A stretch of 35,724 nucleotides of DNA from Oscillospiraceae bacterium (GCA_902801755.1 CADCJM010000057.1:1-35724), one strand, 5' to 3'; counted from the first letter of the stretch, positions 1 to 8,720 are shown. Notes: generated from the letters alone by a model not told the origin. Program-made: numbers and translations.

Positions 1-4
1 CCGT

Positions 5-33
5 CCTCCGTATAAATATTCAGGTTAATTATA
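5..33 (-). promoter_or_regulatory. Promoter -10 and ribosome binding site of a gene off the left edge
   Basis: Read on the minus strand, a perfect TATAAT lies at 33..28 and a GGAGG ribosome binding site at 9..5, only a few bases from the window edge. A minus-strand gene therefore very likely starts just outside the window. Candidate -35 sequences upstream (TTGAGA with a 15-base spacer) are imperfect. Nothing of the coding sequence itself is visible. Confidence 0.5.
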
Positions 34-99
34 ACACAACGATTATTTTCTCAATCATTTTATATAAAAATTAATTAAATGGTAATCTTCCCGCAAACG

Positions 100-138
100 T
101 AACAAAATAAAGCCCCGCGGGGCTTTGATCCGCGGGGC
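100..138 (-). terminator. Intrinsic terminator after the DUF885 lipoprotein gene
   Basis: On the minus strand a 9-bp GC-only stem (GCCCCGCGG pairing with CCGCGGGGC, 138..130 with 120..112) and a 9-base loop are followed by a T-rich run (TTTATTTTG). The inner arm also forms an 18-base perfect palindrome at 109..126, which offers an alternative fold. It sits 28 bases past the stop codon of the lipoprotein gene, where a terminator is expected. Confidence 0.85.
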
Positions 139-165
139 GCGTTTGGTGCAATTTTGAGGCAGGGC

Positions 166-2145
166 TCAACCGAGCTTCTTTTCCATGCTTTTCCTTATCT
201 GATCGAAGGTTCCTGTAAGCGAATCAAGATAGGCTGTATGGATATCTTTGTCCGTCTTATTCGGGAACTTTGCACGCATATCATCCATTGTCTGCTGGGT
301 CCAGACATAGCCCATTCCGTACTTTGTCCAGTATCCGGGATCTGTGACGCTAAGCGTGTAGTAACTCTGGTAGTCATCCTCGGTAAAAGGGAATCCGTAT
401 TTGTTGAAATAATTAACGCACTGCTTCAGAGACCAGTTCTCAACATGAATACCATACTCAACTCTGGAGTTAATCAGAGACCACAGTTCTTTCTCATATC
501 TTACAAGCTTCAAGGCATCTGTAACTCCATTGCCGGAGAAATATCTCATCGAATAGTACTCGACATAAACCGCCCAGCCTTCGTTATAGCCTACGGATGT
601 CGACAGGTACATATAAGGGTGGTTAGTGTGAGCTCTCGTATAAAGCGACTGGAACATGTGTCCCGGGTAACCCTCATGGGCAGCTGTAATACCAAAATCC
701 TTGTCAGAATCAGCATTACGATGGTTGATGATGATCATATTTGCATTGGAATTATCAAGATGATATCCGAGATAAGCCGCAGGCGAGAAATTCTCCTCAA
801 ATACCTTCGGAACATCCATCAGATAGTATTCATGTGCCGGGATATCAGGGAAATCGCTCTTAACGGCACCTAAAAGGTAATCCAGGTTCTTCTGGATGCT
901 TCCTTTCGAATATGCATGATTCATGTACTCTTTGTACCAGCCGAGTCCTGATGAAGCGATCTTGGTGTAATCGTCGTAGACGTACTTTATTCTCTTATCC
1001 AGCGCATCGATGCTCTCCTGAACGGTTGCACCGCTGTTTGTCTGCAATCTTGTGAGATAAGCGTAGTAAGCATCTCCGCCCTTGTACTGGCAGAGGCCTG
1101 CATCGCTTCCGCCGGAACCTTTAAGCTTTCTCATGCGGTCAGCGCACTCCTGAAACTCAGGGAAAGCAACTTCCTTCATTGCCTTCTCGTGCTCTGAGAT
1201 CAGCCTGCTCTTATCACTTGCGGACAATCCCTTGATATTGTCGAGTCTTTCCTCGAAAGAATCGTAAAGGAAGCAGTCATCCTTCTGCTTGACGAGATTG
1301 TCGAATGACTTGGCAGCTTCCTCATAGCTGTTGTCGGAAGAAGCAAAGCCTAAAGAAGCCCTCTTCTCCTCGTATTCGCACATCAGGTCATAATATCTGT
1401 CGAGGTCCTTTACAAGCTCAATGTATTTCTCTGCATCTTCAACAGTATCGAAAGAATAGACATCAAGGATAAACAGTATCTCTGACTGCGGACCGACAAG
1501 GTAATTGAAGATCATCGTGTAGTAATTGAATGCGGTGTAAGAGTAGCCGTAAATGCTCTCTTCGCAGTCATACACGAGCTTGTCATAGCAGAGCCTGTCA
1601 TCGCCCTGAAGTGAATTGTAGTTGATCGCCAGAAGCTTATCGAGCTGCGTCTGGTAGAACTGCTTTTCTGCAGGATACTGCTCGATCGTGGTGAAATCTC
1701 CCCATGTTGCATCCTTGATATCAAAGCCGAATTTTGCAGGATTCTCAAAAAGGATCTCCACATCCGCATAGCAGTCGATCTCATGGTGAAGAATATCCAT
1801 CTCAACTTCCGAGAGCTGCTTTACCGCAGCGTTGCCGCTGATATTGCCGGGCTGGTGGCTTGGATGGACCTCGGCATATGTCGCAACATGATCAGGATAT
1901 GTAAGTTCATCTGCCGTAGAGACATTGCCTGTGGGATTTGTCGGCTGCACATCCGTCGGATCAACAGATGGATCCGCAGACGGATCTGTCATGACCGTGG
2001 GATCTGTCTGCTCTCCGTCGATTTTTACACCGTCTGTCTGCTCAGTCCCAACATGGCGCGGGGCACCTCCAAGGCAGCCTGCAAGGGACATTACGATAGC
2101 CACGCAGCAAACGAGCGCAGTCATTCTTACTGAATTCTTTTTCAT
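166..2145 (-). CDS. DUF885 family lipoprotein, putative zinc-dependent peptidase
   Basis: This is an exported lipoprotein of 659 residues. The N-terminus is MKKN, then a hydrophobic stretch and a lipobox ending SLAGC, so it should be lipidated and anchored on the outer face of the membrane. A Pro/Asp/Thr-rich linker of about 60 residues follows, with repeated D-P-S/T units. The rest matches the DUF885 family, including its hallmark HEGYPGH motif (an HExxH-like zinc site) in AAHEGYPGHMFQ. The substrate is unknown; peptidase activity is inferred from the motif. The frame is open 14 codons further upstream, but the start at 2145 is preferred because AGAGGAGAT lies just upstream of it and the signal peptide begins there. 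The gene has its own -10 box and a terminator, so it is probably monocistronic. Confidence 0.88.
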   Translation of the reverse strand: MKKNSVRMTALVCCVAIVMSLAGCLGGAPRHVGTEQTDGVKIDGEQTDPTVMTDPSADPSVDPTDVQPTNPTGNVSTADELTYPDHVATYAEVHPSHQPGNISGNAAVKQLSEVEMDILHHEIDCYADVEILFENPAKFGFDIKDATWGDFTTIEQYPAEKQFYQTQLDKLLAINYNSLQGDDRLCYDKLVYDCEESIYGYSYTAFNYYTMIFNYLVGPQSEILFILDVYSFDTVEDAEKYIELVKDLDRYYDLMCEYEEKRASLGFASSDNSYEEAAKSFDNLVKQKDDCFLYDSFEERLDNIKGLSASDKSRLISEHEKAMKEVAFPEFQECADRMRKLKGSGGSDAGLCQYKGGDAYYAYLTRLQTNSGATVQESIDALDKRIKYVYDDYTKIASSGLGWYKEYMNHAYSKGSIQKNLDYLLGAVKSDFPDIPAHEYYLMDVPKVFEENFSPAAYLGYHLDNSNANMIIINHRNADSDKDFGITAAHEGYPGHMFQSLYTRAHTNHPYMYLSTSVGYNEGWAVYVEYYSMRYFSGNGVTDALKLVRYEKELWSLINSRVEYGIHVENWSLKQCVNYFNKYGFPFTEDDYQSYYTLSVTDPGYWTKYGMGYVWTQQTMDDMRAKFPNKTDKDIHTAYLDSLTGTFDQIRKSMEKKLG

Positions 2146-2160
2146 TTGATCATCTCCTCT

Positions 2161-2214
2161 ATCCTTAAATCCATAACTCAGCGTCAATCCCCCCTGACGC
2201 TGTTAAGGATTATA
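2161..2214 (-). promoter_or_regulatory. Promoter -10 and nested inverted repeat upstream of the DUF885 gene
   Basis: On the minus strand TATAAT lies at 2214..2209. Immediately downstream, where transcription should begin, is a perfect 8-bp inverted repeat (CAGCGTCA at 2179..2186, TGACGCTG at 2195..2202) with an 8-base loop of mostly one base. A second 8-bp pair (ATCCTTAA 2161..2168, TTAAGGAT 2203..2210) brackets it. No T-run follows, so it is not a standard terminator for the gene upstream. It may be an operator or a 5' mRNA-stabilising hairpin. Confidence 0.5.
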
Positions 2215-2235
2215 TCACGAATTATTTAGGAATTC

Positions 2236-4011
2236 TTATTCGGACAGAGAGTCAGATGAGGCAATCTCAGGCATGTCCTCGTTCTGGATCATCTCGATCT
2301 TGTTCTTAACGGCATCGTAATCGATGGAACCTTTGGAATCTCTGGGAAGTGATACAAGAAAAGTCACCTCCGAAGGCCTCATGGCCTCGTGAAGCGTCAG
2401 TTCGCACTCTGAACTTATCCTGTCCCTCAAGTCCTCCATCATCGAGTTGTCGTAGAAATACTCTTCTTCAGGGACGACAGCAGTAATAAGCACAGGGCCT
2501 TCCGGCTTTTCGATAATAACGGTGCATGATTCGACTACACCTTCAGTCATCTGGATGGCCTCATCGACCTTATCGGGATATACGGGATAGCTGTTGATCC
2601 TCGCCTCGCGGCTTTTGCTGCCGGAAAGATAAAACATCCTGTTTCCGTCCTGTTTGCCCAGAAGGCCTGTGAAAAACCAGACTCTTCCGTCAGGAAGCTT
2701 TTTGAAATTCGGCAGATATTTACCGTTCTCGCCCGGGACGATACCTGTCGAGACAGGTGAACACACAGCGATCTCGCCTTCGCCTCCTTCAGGCACATCA
2801 AGACCGGTGCTGCTGTCCGCTATACGCATCAGGACACCCGGAAGCGGGAAACCTAACAGTCTGTCACTTTGGAGGTCTGAAGGTCCGTATGCATAAGCCA
2901 GTATCTCATCACTGCCGGTGACCGAACACAGTGAGAGCTTCTTGCCCGCTGTCTTTGCGATCTCAAAGAGCGTGGCCTTCTGGCTGCTCGTAAGAAGTCC
3001 TCCTCCGACAATGATCCTTTCGACGCTCTTCATGACATCAGACGGACCGCCCAGTTTATTGAGGTATGCGACCGTACTGTTATATCCGATAAGGACGTCC
3101 GGCTTGGAACGCCTTATGGCAAAGAATATCTTGTCAGGGTCATACCAGGTAAACATCACAACTGTCTGACCGCAGGAAAGCACACTGTGGATCCCGAACG
3201 AAAATCCGAAAGAAAAACAAGTCTCGTTAAGGCAGAGCATTCTGGAAGGTTTTCCCGTCAGATCCTCATTCGCCTTGAGCACCATCTCACAAATATTAGC
3301 CGAAATGTTTAAGCTCCTGGCATTGAGCTCAGCCGCCTTGCAATCGGCGGGCTTGCTCGGGAACAGATATAAAGAATTCCTTAAGAAGTCCCTGTCATGG
3401 ATCTGGTTATCCTGGACAGAAGGATTATCAGGGAGTGAGAAAAGTTCTTTCCAGTAAAGAAGCTTTATTCCGTCAGGAATGTTTCTGGGCTTTGGACCGT
3501 CATAACTCGTGAGAGAATAAAACCTGATCGCAATCCTGGTAAAACCGGAAGCCAGCTCACTGTATTTGCCGATAATGACAGTCTTTATCTCTGTCTCCTT
3601 CAATACGGAGGAATAATTCAGAAACTGGTTGCAGCTCATCAGGCAGTATTTTGCATGGGTGCAGTTCGCAAACCCCGCGAAATATTCGGTAGCCAGATTC
3701 GGGACCGCAAGCGCTGCCGAAGCACCTATCTTATCAAGTGCATAAACACTTATAACATTTAACGGATTATTGCCCATCGCGATCATTACGACGTCGCCCT
3801 TTGCAACGCCCAGCCTCAGGAAGGCTGATGCGGCTTCATCTATCTTATCGAGAAGCATGGCATAGGACAGTTTGGTAGCACCGTATTCAAGTGCGGTCCT
3901 CTCGGGAAATCTCGTACATGACCTTTTTATGCGCATGTAAAGCGTCTCATCCGTATCCGTTGCCGGATTCGAATAATTCCCGGGATAAAAGACACTCCAC
4001 TGGCTTTCCAA
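2236..4011 (-). CDS. Degenerate AMP-dependent acyl-CoA synthetase-like (ANL) protein
   Basis: A 591-residue protein with the overall plan of the acyl-CoA synthetase/NRPS adenylation/luciferase superfamily. The N-terminal region (TRFPERTALEYGATKLSYAML) and the stretch from ICEMVLKANEDLTGKPSRML onward recall benzoate- and acyl-CoA ligases. Key motifs are worn. The Ser/Thr/Gly-rich phosphate loop is replaced by SKPADCKAAELN, the YGSTE-type motif reads VTGSDEILAY, and the D of the YxTGD motif is not in place in WFFTGLLGKQD. Catalysis is therefore doubtful, and it could be a binding or regulatory protein. The start is TTG at 4011, supported by CGGAG six to seven bases upstream; the next ATG is 26 codons in. 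It is transcribed divergently from dapL. Confidence 0.72.
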   Translation of the reverse strand: MESQWSVFYPGNYSNPATDTDETLYMRIKRSCTRFPERTALEYGATKLSYAMLLDKIDEAASAFLRLGVAKGDVVMIAMGNNPLNVISVYALDKIGASAALAVPNLATEYFAGFANCTHAKYCLMSCNQFLNYSSVLKETEIKTVIIGKYSELASGFTRIAIRFYSLTSYDGPKPRNIPDGIKLLYWKELFSLPDNPSVQDNQIHDRDFLRNSLYLFPSKPADCKAAELNARSLNISANICEMVLKANEDLTGKPSRMLCLNETCFSFGFSFGIHSVLSCGQTVVMFTWYDPDKIFFAIRRSKPDVLIGYNSTVAYLNKLGGPSDVMKSVERIIVGGGLLTSSQKATLFEIAKTAGKKLSLCSVTGSDEILAYAYGPSDLQSDRLLGFPLPGVLMRIADSSTGLDVPEGGEGEIAVCSPVSTGIVPGENGKYLPNFKKLPDGRVWFFTGLLGKQDGNRMFYLSGSKSREARINSYPVYPDKVDEAIQMTEGVVESCTVIIEKPEGPVLITAVVPEEEYFYDNSMMEDLRDRISSECELTLHEAMRPSEVTFLVSLPRDSKGSIDYDAVKNKIEMIQNEDMPEIASSDSLSE

Positions 4012-4058
4012 AACAGTTCTCCGTCAGATATTAAAGCAAAGAGCAGATCAATAAACCT

Positions 4059-4074
4059 AAACGCGTTTATTATA
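4059..4074 (-). promoter_or_regulatory. -10 box with adjacent AAACGCGTTT palindrome
   Basis: On the minus strand TATAAT occupies 4074..4069 and is followed directly by the 10-base perfect palindrome AAACGCGTTT (4068..4059), covering the expected transcription start of the ANL gene. No good -35 box is visible. The position suggests a repressor site, and a related palindrome sits in the same place upstream of dgt. Confidence 0.45.
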
Positions 4075-4158
4075 CACTGTAACGCGCTTCATTTACTTTT
4101 TACATGCTAGCCCTGTTTTCAGTCAATCATTTGTGCAGATGTACGATAACTTTTCCGC

Positions 4159-4186
4159 TTTTACTCCAGTCTGCCGGTGTTAAAAT
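4159..4186 (+). promoter_or_regulatory. Possible dapL promoter
   Basis: TTTTAC at 4159..4164 and TAAAAT at 4181..4186 are separated by 16 bases, leaving a 5' leader of about 27 bases that carries an AGAGG ribosome binding site before the dapL ATG. The -35 match is poor, so this is a tentative call. Confidence 0.35.
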
Positions 4187-4219
4187 GTTCAAAGAATTTA
4201 AGAATCAGAGGTATAGCCC

Positions 4220-5401
4220 ATGGATATCAAGCTCAACACTCATTTCCTCGACGTTAAAGAAACCTACCTTTTCTCTGACATCGCCAAGCGCGTAAAGAAA
4301 TTCCAGGCAGAAAACCCCGGCCGCGAGATAATCAGAATGGGAATAGGAGACGTTACTCTTCCCCTTCCCCAGTCTGTCACATCCGCAATGGAAGAAGCCG
4401 TAAAGGAAATGTCAGCAAAGGATACGTTCCACGGTTATCCGCCGGAATACGGATACGATTTCTTAAGAAATGCCATCTCTGATCACTATAAAGATCTCGG
4501 AGTCACAGTCTCTCCCGAGACAGTCTATGTTTCCGACGGCGCGAAAAGTGACCTCGGCAACCTTCCCGACGTTTTGGGCGACAACCCCGTCATAATTCCC
4601 GATCCCGTCTATCCCGTTTATGTCGATTCAAATCTCATGAACGGCAGAAAGGTATCTTTCGTTGCAGGCAATAAGGAGAATGACTTCCTTCCCCTCCCTC
4701 CTGCTGACACAAATATCGGACCTTCTGTAATCTACATCTGCTCACCCAATAATCCGACAGGCGCAGTTTACAGCTATGAAGGCCTTACCGCATGGGTAAA
4801 CTTCGCACTGAAGACAGGATCCCTCATCATTTTCGATGCAGCTTACGAAGCATTTATCACAGAAGACAAACCTCATACGATCTACGAGATCCCCGGCGCA
4901 GACACATGCGCTGTCGAGGTATCTTCCTTCTCCAAATTTGCAGGATTTACCGGTGTAAGATGCGGCTGGACGATCGTTCCGGACAGCCTCGAATCTGACG
5001 GCATCAAGCTCTCCAAATTCTGGGCTAGACGTCAGGCCACAAAGTTCAACGGCGTATCCTATGTCACTCAGAGGGGCGCTGCAGCTTCACTCTCCGGCCA
5101 GGGTCTTGCTGACTGCAAAGCAAATATCGCTTACTACAAGCGCAACGCCGCTGCTCTCGCAGAAGTATTCACGGAAAAAGGCATCTACTTTACAGGCGGC
5201 ATAAACTCACCTTACATCTGGCTCGAGTGCCCCAACAACATGGGCAGCTGGGAATTCTTCGATTCACTCCTTAACAGATTCGGAATCGTCGGAACACCCG
5301 GAGAGGGCTTTGGAAGTAACGGTGCAGGCTTCTTCCGTCTTACAGCTTTCGGTTCTTATGAGAACACTTTGAAAGCATGTGAATTCTTTAAAACACTGTA
5401 A
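4220..5401 (+). CDS. dapL: LL-diaminopimelate aminotransferase
   Basis: A cytoplasmic PLP enzyme of fold type I, 393 residues, close to the usual DapL length. It converts tetrahydrodipicolinate plus glutamate directly to LL-diaminopimelate, bypassing the acylated intermediates. The N-terminus has the family's FxxDVKETYLFSDIAKRV pattern and RMGIGDVTLPLP. FHGYPPEYGYDFLR and SPNNPTGAVY are typical, and the PLP lysine is K239 in SSFSKFAGFTGVRCGW. The start at 4220 is supported by AGAGG nine bases upstream. Its product is the substrate of DapF, which is also encoded in this window (15455..16714), so the strain appears to use the DapL route to lysine and peptidoglycan. It is alone on its strand, divergent from the ANL gene. 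Confidence 0.95.
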   Translation: MDIKLNTHFLDVKETYLFSDIAKRVKKFQAENPGREIIRMGIGDVTLPLPQSVTSAMEEAVKEMSAKDTFHGYPPEYGYDFLRNAISDHYKDLGVTVSPETVYVSDGAKSDLGNLPDVLGDNPVIIPDPVYPVYVDSNLMNGRKVSFVAGNKENDFLPLPPADTNIGPSVIYICSPNNPTGAVYSYEGLTAWVNFALKTGSLIIFDAAYEAFITEDKPHTIYEIPGADTCAVEVSSFSKFAGFTGVRCGWTIVPDSLESDGIKLSKFWARRQATKFNGVSYVTQRGAAASLSGQGLADCKANIAYYKRNAAALAEVFTEKGIYFTGGINSPYIWLECPNNMGSWEFFDSLLNRFGIVGTPGEGFGSNGAGFFRLTAFGSYENTLKACEFFKTL

Positions 5402-5431
5402 GACAAGCTGACATTGAATTGTCAACATAAG

Positions 5432-5452
5432 CAACTTAAGGGGTTCACTTCA
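5432..5452. repeat. Solitary IS3-like terminal inverted repeat
   Basis: These 21 bases match the reverse complement of 35626..35646, the outer end of the insertion element at the right edge, at 20 of 21 positions. No transposase sequence lies beside it; dapL ends 30 bases to the left and the DUF4299-like gene ends 45 bases to the right. It is best read as a leftover element end, or a short solo copy of the repeat. Confidence 0.6.
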
Positions 5453-5497
5453 GTTTTGAAACAGAGCCTTTTTCATTGATTTTTACTGCCGGGCCGT

Positions 5498-6379
5498 TTA
5501 ATCAAGCAATCCTTGAAGTTCTTCTGCAGACATGCCCTTAAGCACAACGTGAGACGCATCGAATTCCGGACAGTTGCTTATATCAGCTTTTCTTATAAAA
5601 TCATCAAAATCCAGCGTACCGATCATCTGCTTCTTATCGTAGTCAAATAAAGATACACGGAAATCAGTGCATTCCAAAGCCTTCCCAGTATTGGGATTAG
5701 TAAACATTAACGGAACGGAAGCCTTCACAGGGAAAATAGTTCCGGTATTTGTAGTTATCACGTAGTTGCCGAAAAACTCTTTCTTGCGCTCCTTGTGCTC
5801 AAAGATGCTCGGAACGGCATAATATAGATCGGGGCTCTGGAGCTTATGCAGGAGATCCGCGTAACTTTTTTCATCTTTAGATGTTCCACATGCTTTCAGC
5901 ATCCCGATATCAAGATCAAGGTTAATAAGGGCACAAGGAATGGTGATATAGTCATTCCTGCCTTTGCCGACGTTATCGATATCTGCCAGAAGATCAAGCG
6001 TAAAATTCTTCTGTTCGGCAATGAGGTTACCCAGGTCCGCTTCAGTGTATTCAACACCGTCCCATTCGAATTTCTTAGCCTTCCAGACACAAAGGATGTT
6101 CTTAACGATCTCACAAAACATGTCAATGTCAGTATAGGTAGAGAGCGAGTTCAGGCGCAGATCGATCTGATTCCTGACAGAACCGCTCCACGAGAATGCC
6201 ACAACGCCTCTGCCGATCCTGTTTTCATCATAGATGACGAGATCCCCGGCACCGGGTTTTCTGGAACTCCTTCCGTACTGATCTGGCACACCGCACTGAT
6301 ATTTGCCCAAAGTCAGATCACTGACTGTAAGCGGCTTTTTGAACAGCTGTTTATTCTTAATCGTTACGTCTACTCCCAT
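5498..6379 (-). CDS. Hypothetical protein, DUF4299-like
   Basis: A 293-residue soluble protein with no signal peptide or membrane segment. The N-terminus (VTIKNKQLFKKPLTVSDLTLG) and the overall layout recall the uncharacterised Firmicutes family DUF4299, but I am only moderately sure of that. It contains a central acidic/aromatic region and a C-terminal segment that mentions no recognisable catalytic motif. The start at 6379 is well supported by GGAGGGG upstream on the minus strand. It is a single gene with its own -10 box, transcribed divergently from radA. No function is proposed. Confidence 0.7.
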   Translation of the reverse strand: MGVDVTIKNKQLFKKPLTVSDLTLGKYQCGVPDQYGRSSRKPGAGDLVIYDENRIGRGVVAFSWSGSVRNQIDLRLNSLSTYTDIDMFCEIVKNILCVWKAKKFEWDGVEYTEADLGNLIAEQKNFTLDLLADIDNVGKGRNDYITIPCALINLDLDIGMLKACGTSKDEKSYADLLHKLQSPDLYYAVPSIFEHKERKKEFFGNYVITTNTGTIFPVKASVPLMFTNPNTGKALECTDFRVSLFDYDKKQMIGTLDFDDFIRKADISNCPEFDASHVVLKGMSAEELQGLLD

Positions 6380-6434
6380 ATAAATCCCCTCCCCGAAAGA
6401 CTGCTTCCCGCAGCTTTCCGACTATAATAAGGCT

Positions 6435-6440
6435 ATTATA
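6435..6440 (-). promoter_or_regulatory. -10 box upstream of the DUF4299-like gene
   Basis: A perfect TATAAT on the minus strand about 55 bases upstream of the start codon, with the leader carrying GGAGGGG. No convincing -35 box is visible at the expected spacing. Confidence 0.45.
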
Positions 6441-6495
6441 ACATGCTTGTGCCGTACCCATAGATTTTGTCCCATTAATAGAAGCGTACCTTTGT

Positions 6496-6501
6496 TATAA
6501 T
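6496..6501 (+). promoter_or_regulatory. -10 box of the radA-ispD operon
   Basis: A perfect TATAAT lies 31 bases upstream of the radA ATG. Its position also decides the start of radA: an in-frame ATG at 6500 overlaps this box and so cannot be on the transcript. The -35 region is weak. Confidence 0.5.
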
Positions 6502-6532
6502 GCAATTAATAAAGATATGGGCGGATAAGCAT

Positions 6533-7951
6533 ATGGCTAAGAAGACTACATTTTTCTGTAAGGAATGCGGATATGAGACGTCCGGCTGGATGGGCAAATG
6601 CCCTGCATGCGGCATGTTCAATACCTTCGTCGAAGCGCCTTCCGAGAAGGCTCCTGCCAAGGCGAAGACCGATTCACCCGCATTTACTGCCAATCAGTAT
6701 TCCTGGACTGATTCTGCCGTTACGGTAAGACTCAGCGAAGCCGGTAAAGAGAATTACAAGAGGCATTCCACAGGCATCCCGAGCCTTGATGTCCTTTTCG
6801 GAGGCGGCATCACGGAAGGCTCCGTTACTCTGGTTGCAGGCGAGCCCGGCATCGGTAAGTCCACCATTCTCATGCAGCTTGCAGATTCCTATAAGGCCGA
6901 AGGCGAGATACTCTATATCTCCGGCGAGGAATCCCCTGCCCAGATCGGAATGCGTGCATCAAGGCTTAAGATCAAGCGTGATATCCTCGTGTGCGGCGAG
7001 ACCAGATTTGAAGCCATCGCAGAGCAGCTTAAAACCCATAAGCCCTGCCTTGCGATAATCGATTCCATACAGACTCTTTATTCCGAACAGGTCGCAGGGA
7101 CACCCGGCGGCGTGGCACAGATCAGGGAAGTCGCAGCAGGCCTTATCCGTATCGCAAAGACGAATAATATTACGATCATAATGGTCGGACATATAGCCAA
7201 GGACGGATCTATTGCCGGTCCTAAGACTATTGAACACATGGTAGATACGGTATTGGGTTTTGAGGGCGATGCCACAGGCGGATACAGGATAATCAGATCT
7301 GCCAAGAACAGATTCGGAAGATCTAATGAGATATGCTTCTTCGAGATGGGCGAGACAGGACTTATCCCCGTTGACAGTTCCAAGGCCCTGCTCGTAGCAG
7401 GAAGGCCCCTTAACAGCCCCGGCTCGGTACTGACTTCCACACTCGAAGGCAACGATGCCCTTACGATCGAAGTACAGGCACTCTGCACCGAGAGCGTTTA
7501 TCCCAATCCACAGAGAATGACATCGGGTCCTGAAAGAGGCAGGGTACTCATGCTCCTTGCAGTCTGCGAGAAAATGCTGAATCTCGGCCTTACTTCAAAG
7601 GACTGTTTCGTCAATGTTATCGGAGGCCTTAAAGTATCAGATCCTGCAACCGATCTGGCAGTCTGCATGGCTACCGTATCTTCAGCAAGAGGTGTAAGCG
7701 CAAGGCCCAATACCCTTATCTTAGGCGAAGTCGGTTTGTCAGGCGAGATCAGACCTGTTTCCAGGATCCTTAAGAGGTGCCTCGCATCCGTAAGGCTTGG
7801 CATCACGACAGTAGTCCTTCCCGGCAGTTCCAAAGACGCGCTCGAAAAAGAACTCGCCAATGCTTCTGCTGATGTTTTTGCAGGCAATCCCGTTCCTGAA
7901 TTCATTTATGCAGATAACTTAAAGGAAGCAGCTGATATACTGTTCTCATAA
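6533..7951 (+). CDS. radA: DNA repair protein RadA
   Basis: A RecA-related ATPase of 472 residues (the family is usually about 450-460) that promotes branch migration in recombinational repair. It has an N-terminal zinc finger (C9, C12, C23, C26 in CKECGYETSGWMGKCPACG), Walker A GEPGIGKS at 103-110, the RadA-specific KNRFG motif near 260, and a C-terminal Lon-protease-like domain (GGLKVSDPATDLAVCMATVS, LGEVGLSGEIRPV). The start at MAKKTTFFCK is chosen because the longer frame begins inside the -10 box and because RadA proteins typically start with MAKxK followed by the finger. ispD follows after 15 bases, presumably on the same transcript. Confidence 0.96.
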   Translation: MAKKTTFFCKECGYETSGWMGKCPACGMFNTFVEAPSEKAPAKAKTDSPAFTANQYSWTDSAVTVRLSEAGKENYKRHSTGIPSLDVLFGGGITEGSVTLVAGEPGIGKSTILMQLADSYKAEGEILYISGEESPAQIGMRASRLKIKRDILVCGETRFEAIAEQLKTHKPCLAIIDSIQTLYSEQVAGTPGGVAQIREVAAGLIRIAKTNNITIIMVGHIAKDGSIAGPKTIEHMVDTVLGFEGDATGGYRIIRSAKNRFGRSNEICFFEMGETGLIPVDSSKALLVAGRPLNSPGSVLTSTLEGNDALTIEVQALCTESVYPNPQRMTSGPERGRVLMLLAVCEKMLNLGLTSKDCFVNVIGGLKVSDPATDLAVCMATVSSARGVSARPNTLILGEVGLSGEIRPVSRILKRCLASVRLGITTVVLPGSSKDALEKELANASADVFAGNPVPEFIYADNLKEAADILFS

Positions 7952-7966
7952 GCAGGAGGTATTCAT

Positions 7967-8716
7967 ATGAGTCTCAAATGTTATTTTCTGATACCGGCCG
8001 CAGGCAGCGGAACAAGAATGGGTGCAGGCCAGCCAAAACTTATGAGGACTGTTGAAGGCAGACCTGTGATCCTGAGGACTTTGGATGCAATTGCCGAGAT
8101 CTGCAGAGAAAGGTATGTCGGACTTGATTACAGGATAATACTCGTAACGACAGAAGATCTTTTAGGAATCCTTAAGGCAATGTGTGCCGAATACTTCGCC
8201 GACATAAAGATCATTTTCACATTGGGAGGAAATACCAGGACAGAATCCGTATCCCACGGTCTTAACATGATAAACGATGCGGAAGACGATGACCTTGTTC
8301 TCGTGCATGACGGTGCGAGATGCCTTGTTACCTCAGAAGAGATAAAGGCCTGTATCGACGGACTCAAAGACCACTCTGTATGTGCTTCTGCAGTTCCTGT
8401 TAAGAACACATTGAAAGAGGTCGATAAATTATCCTCAGGCGAGATCAAAGTTACTTCCACGCCTGACAGATCCAGGTTCTATGAGATCCTTACCCCTCAG
8501 GGATTCAAGTTCAAAGATATCGAGACATGCTATATAAAAGCTATAGACCAGGGCATTACCGCAACCGATGATACGGCACTCGCGGAAATGTGTGGCATTG
8601 ATGTCTATCTTACAAAGGGATTATATTCAAACCTCAAGATAACCACTCCGGAAGATATTGCGATAGCATCAGAGATCGTCAGATCCAGAGGCGAGAGCGA
8701 ACCGTTCCACGATTAA
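7967..8716 (+). CDS. ispD: 2-C-methyl-D-erythritol 4-phosphate cytidylyltransferase
   Basis: The third enzyme of the MEP isoprenoid pathway; it joins CTP and MEP to give CDP-ME. At 249 residues it is slightly longer than typical (about 230). The nucleotide-binding signature is PAAGSGTRMGAGQPK near the N-terminus, followed by LVHDGARCLV and the TPDRSRFYEILTPQGF region, then TDDTALAEM. AGGAGG lies seven bases upstream of the ATG. It is the second gene of the radA operon and is followed at once by a strong terminator. The IspF-like gene lies just across that terminator on the other strand, so two MEP steps are convergent neighbours. Confidence 0.95.
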   Translation: MSLKCYFLIPAAGSGTRMGAGQPKLMRTVEGRPVILRTLDAIAEICRERYVGLDYRIILVTTEDLLGILKAMCAEYFADIKIIFTLGGNTRTESVSHGLNMINDAEDDDLVLVHDGARCLVTSEEIKACIDGLKDHSVCASAVPVKNTLKEVDKLSSGEIKVTSTPDRSRFYEILTPQGFKFKDIETCYIKAIDQGITATDDTALAEMCGIDVYLTKGLYSNLKITTPEDIAIASEIVRSRGESEPFHD

Positions 8717-8720
8717 TAAC

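Noticed and set aside
154..873. Plus-strand 239-codon open frame
   Set aside because: It lies antisense to the DUF885 lipoprotein gene, has no ribosome binding site and resembles no protein family.
5454..5500. Terminator between dapL and the DUF4299-like gene
   Set aside because: Only a 6-bp TTGATT/AATCAA pairing with a large loop was found; no GC-rich stem with a T-run on either strand.
6500..6532. RadA start at the ATG at 6500
   Set aside because: It overlaps the TATAAT at 6496..6501 and adds 11 residues not found in the family.
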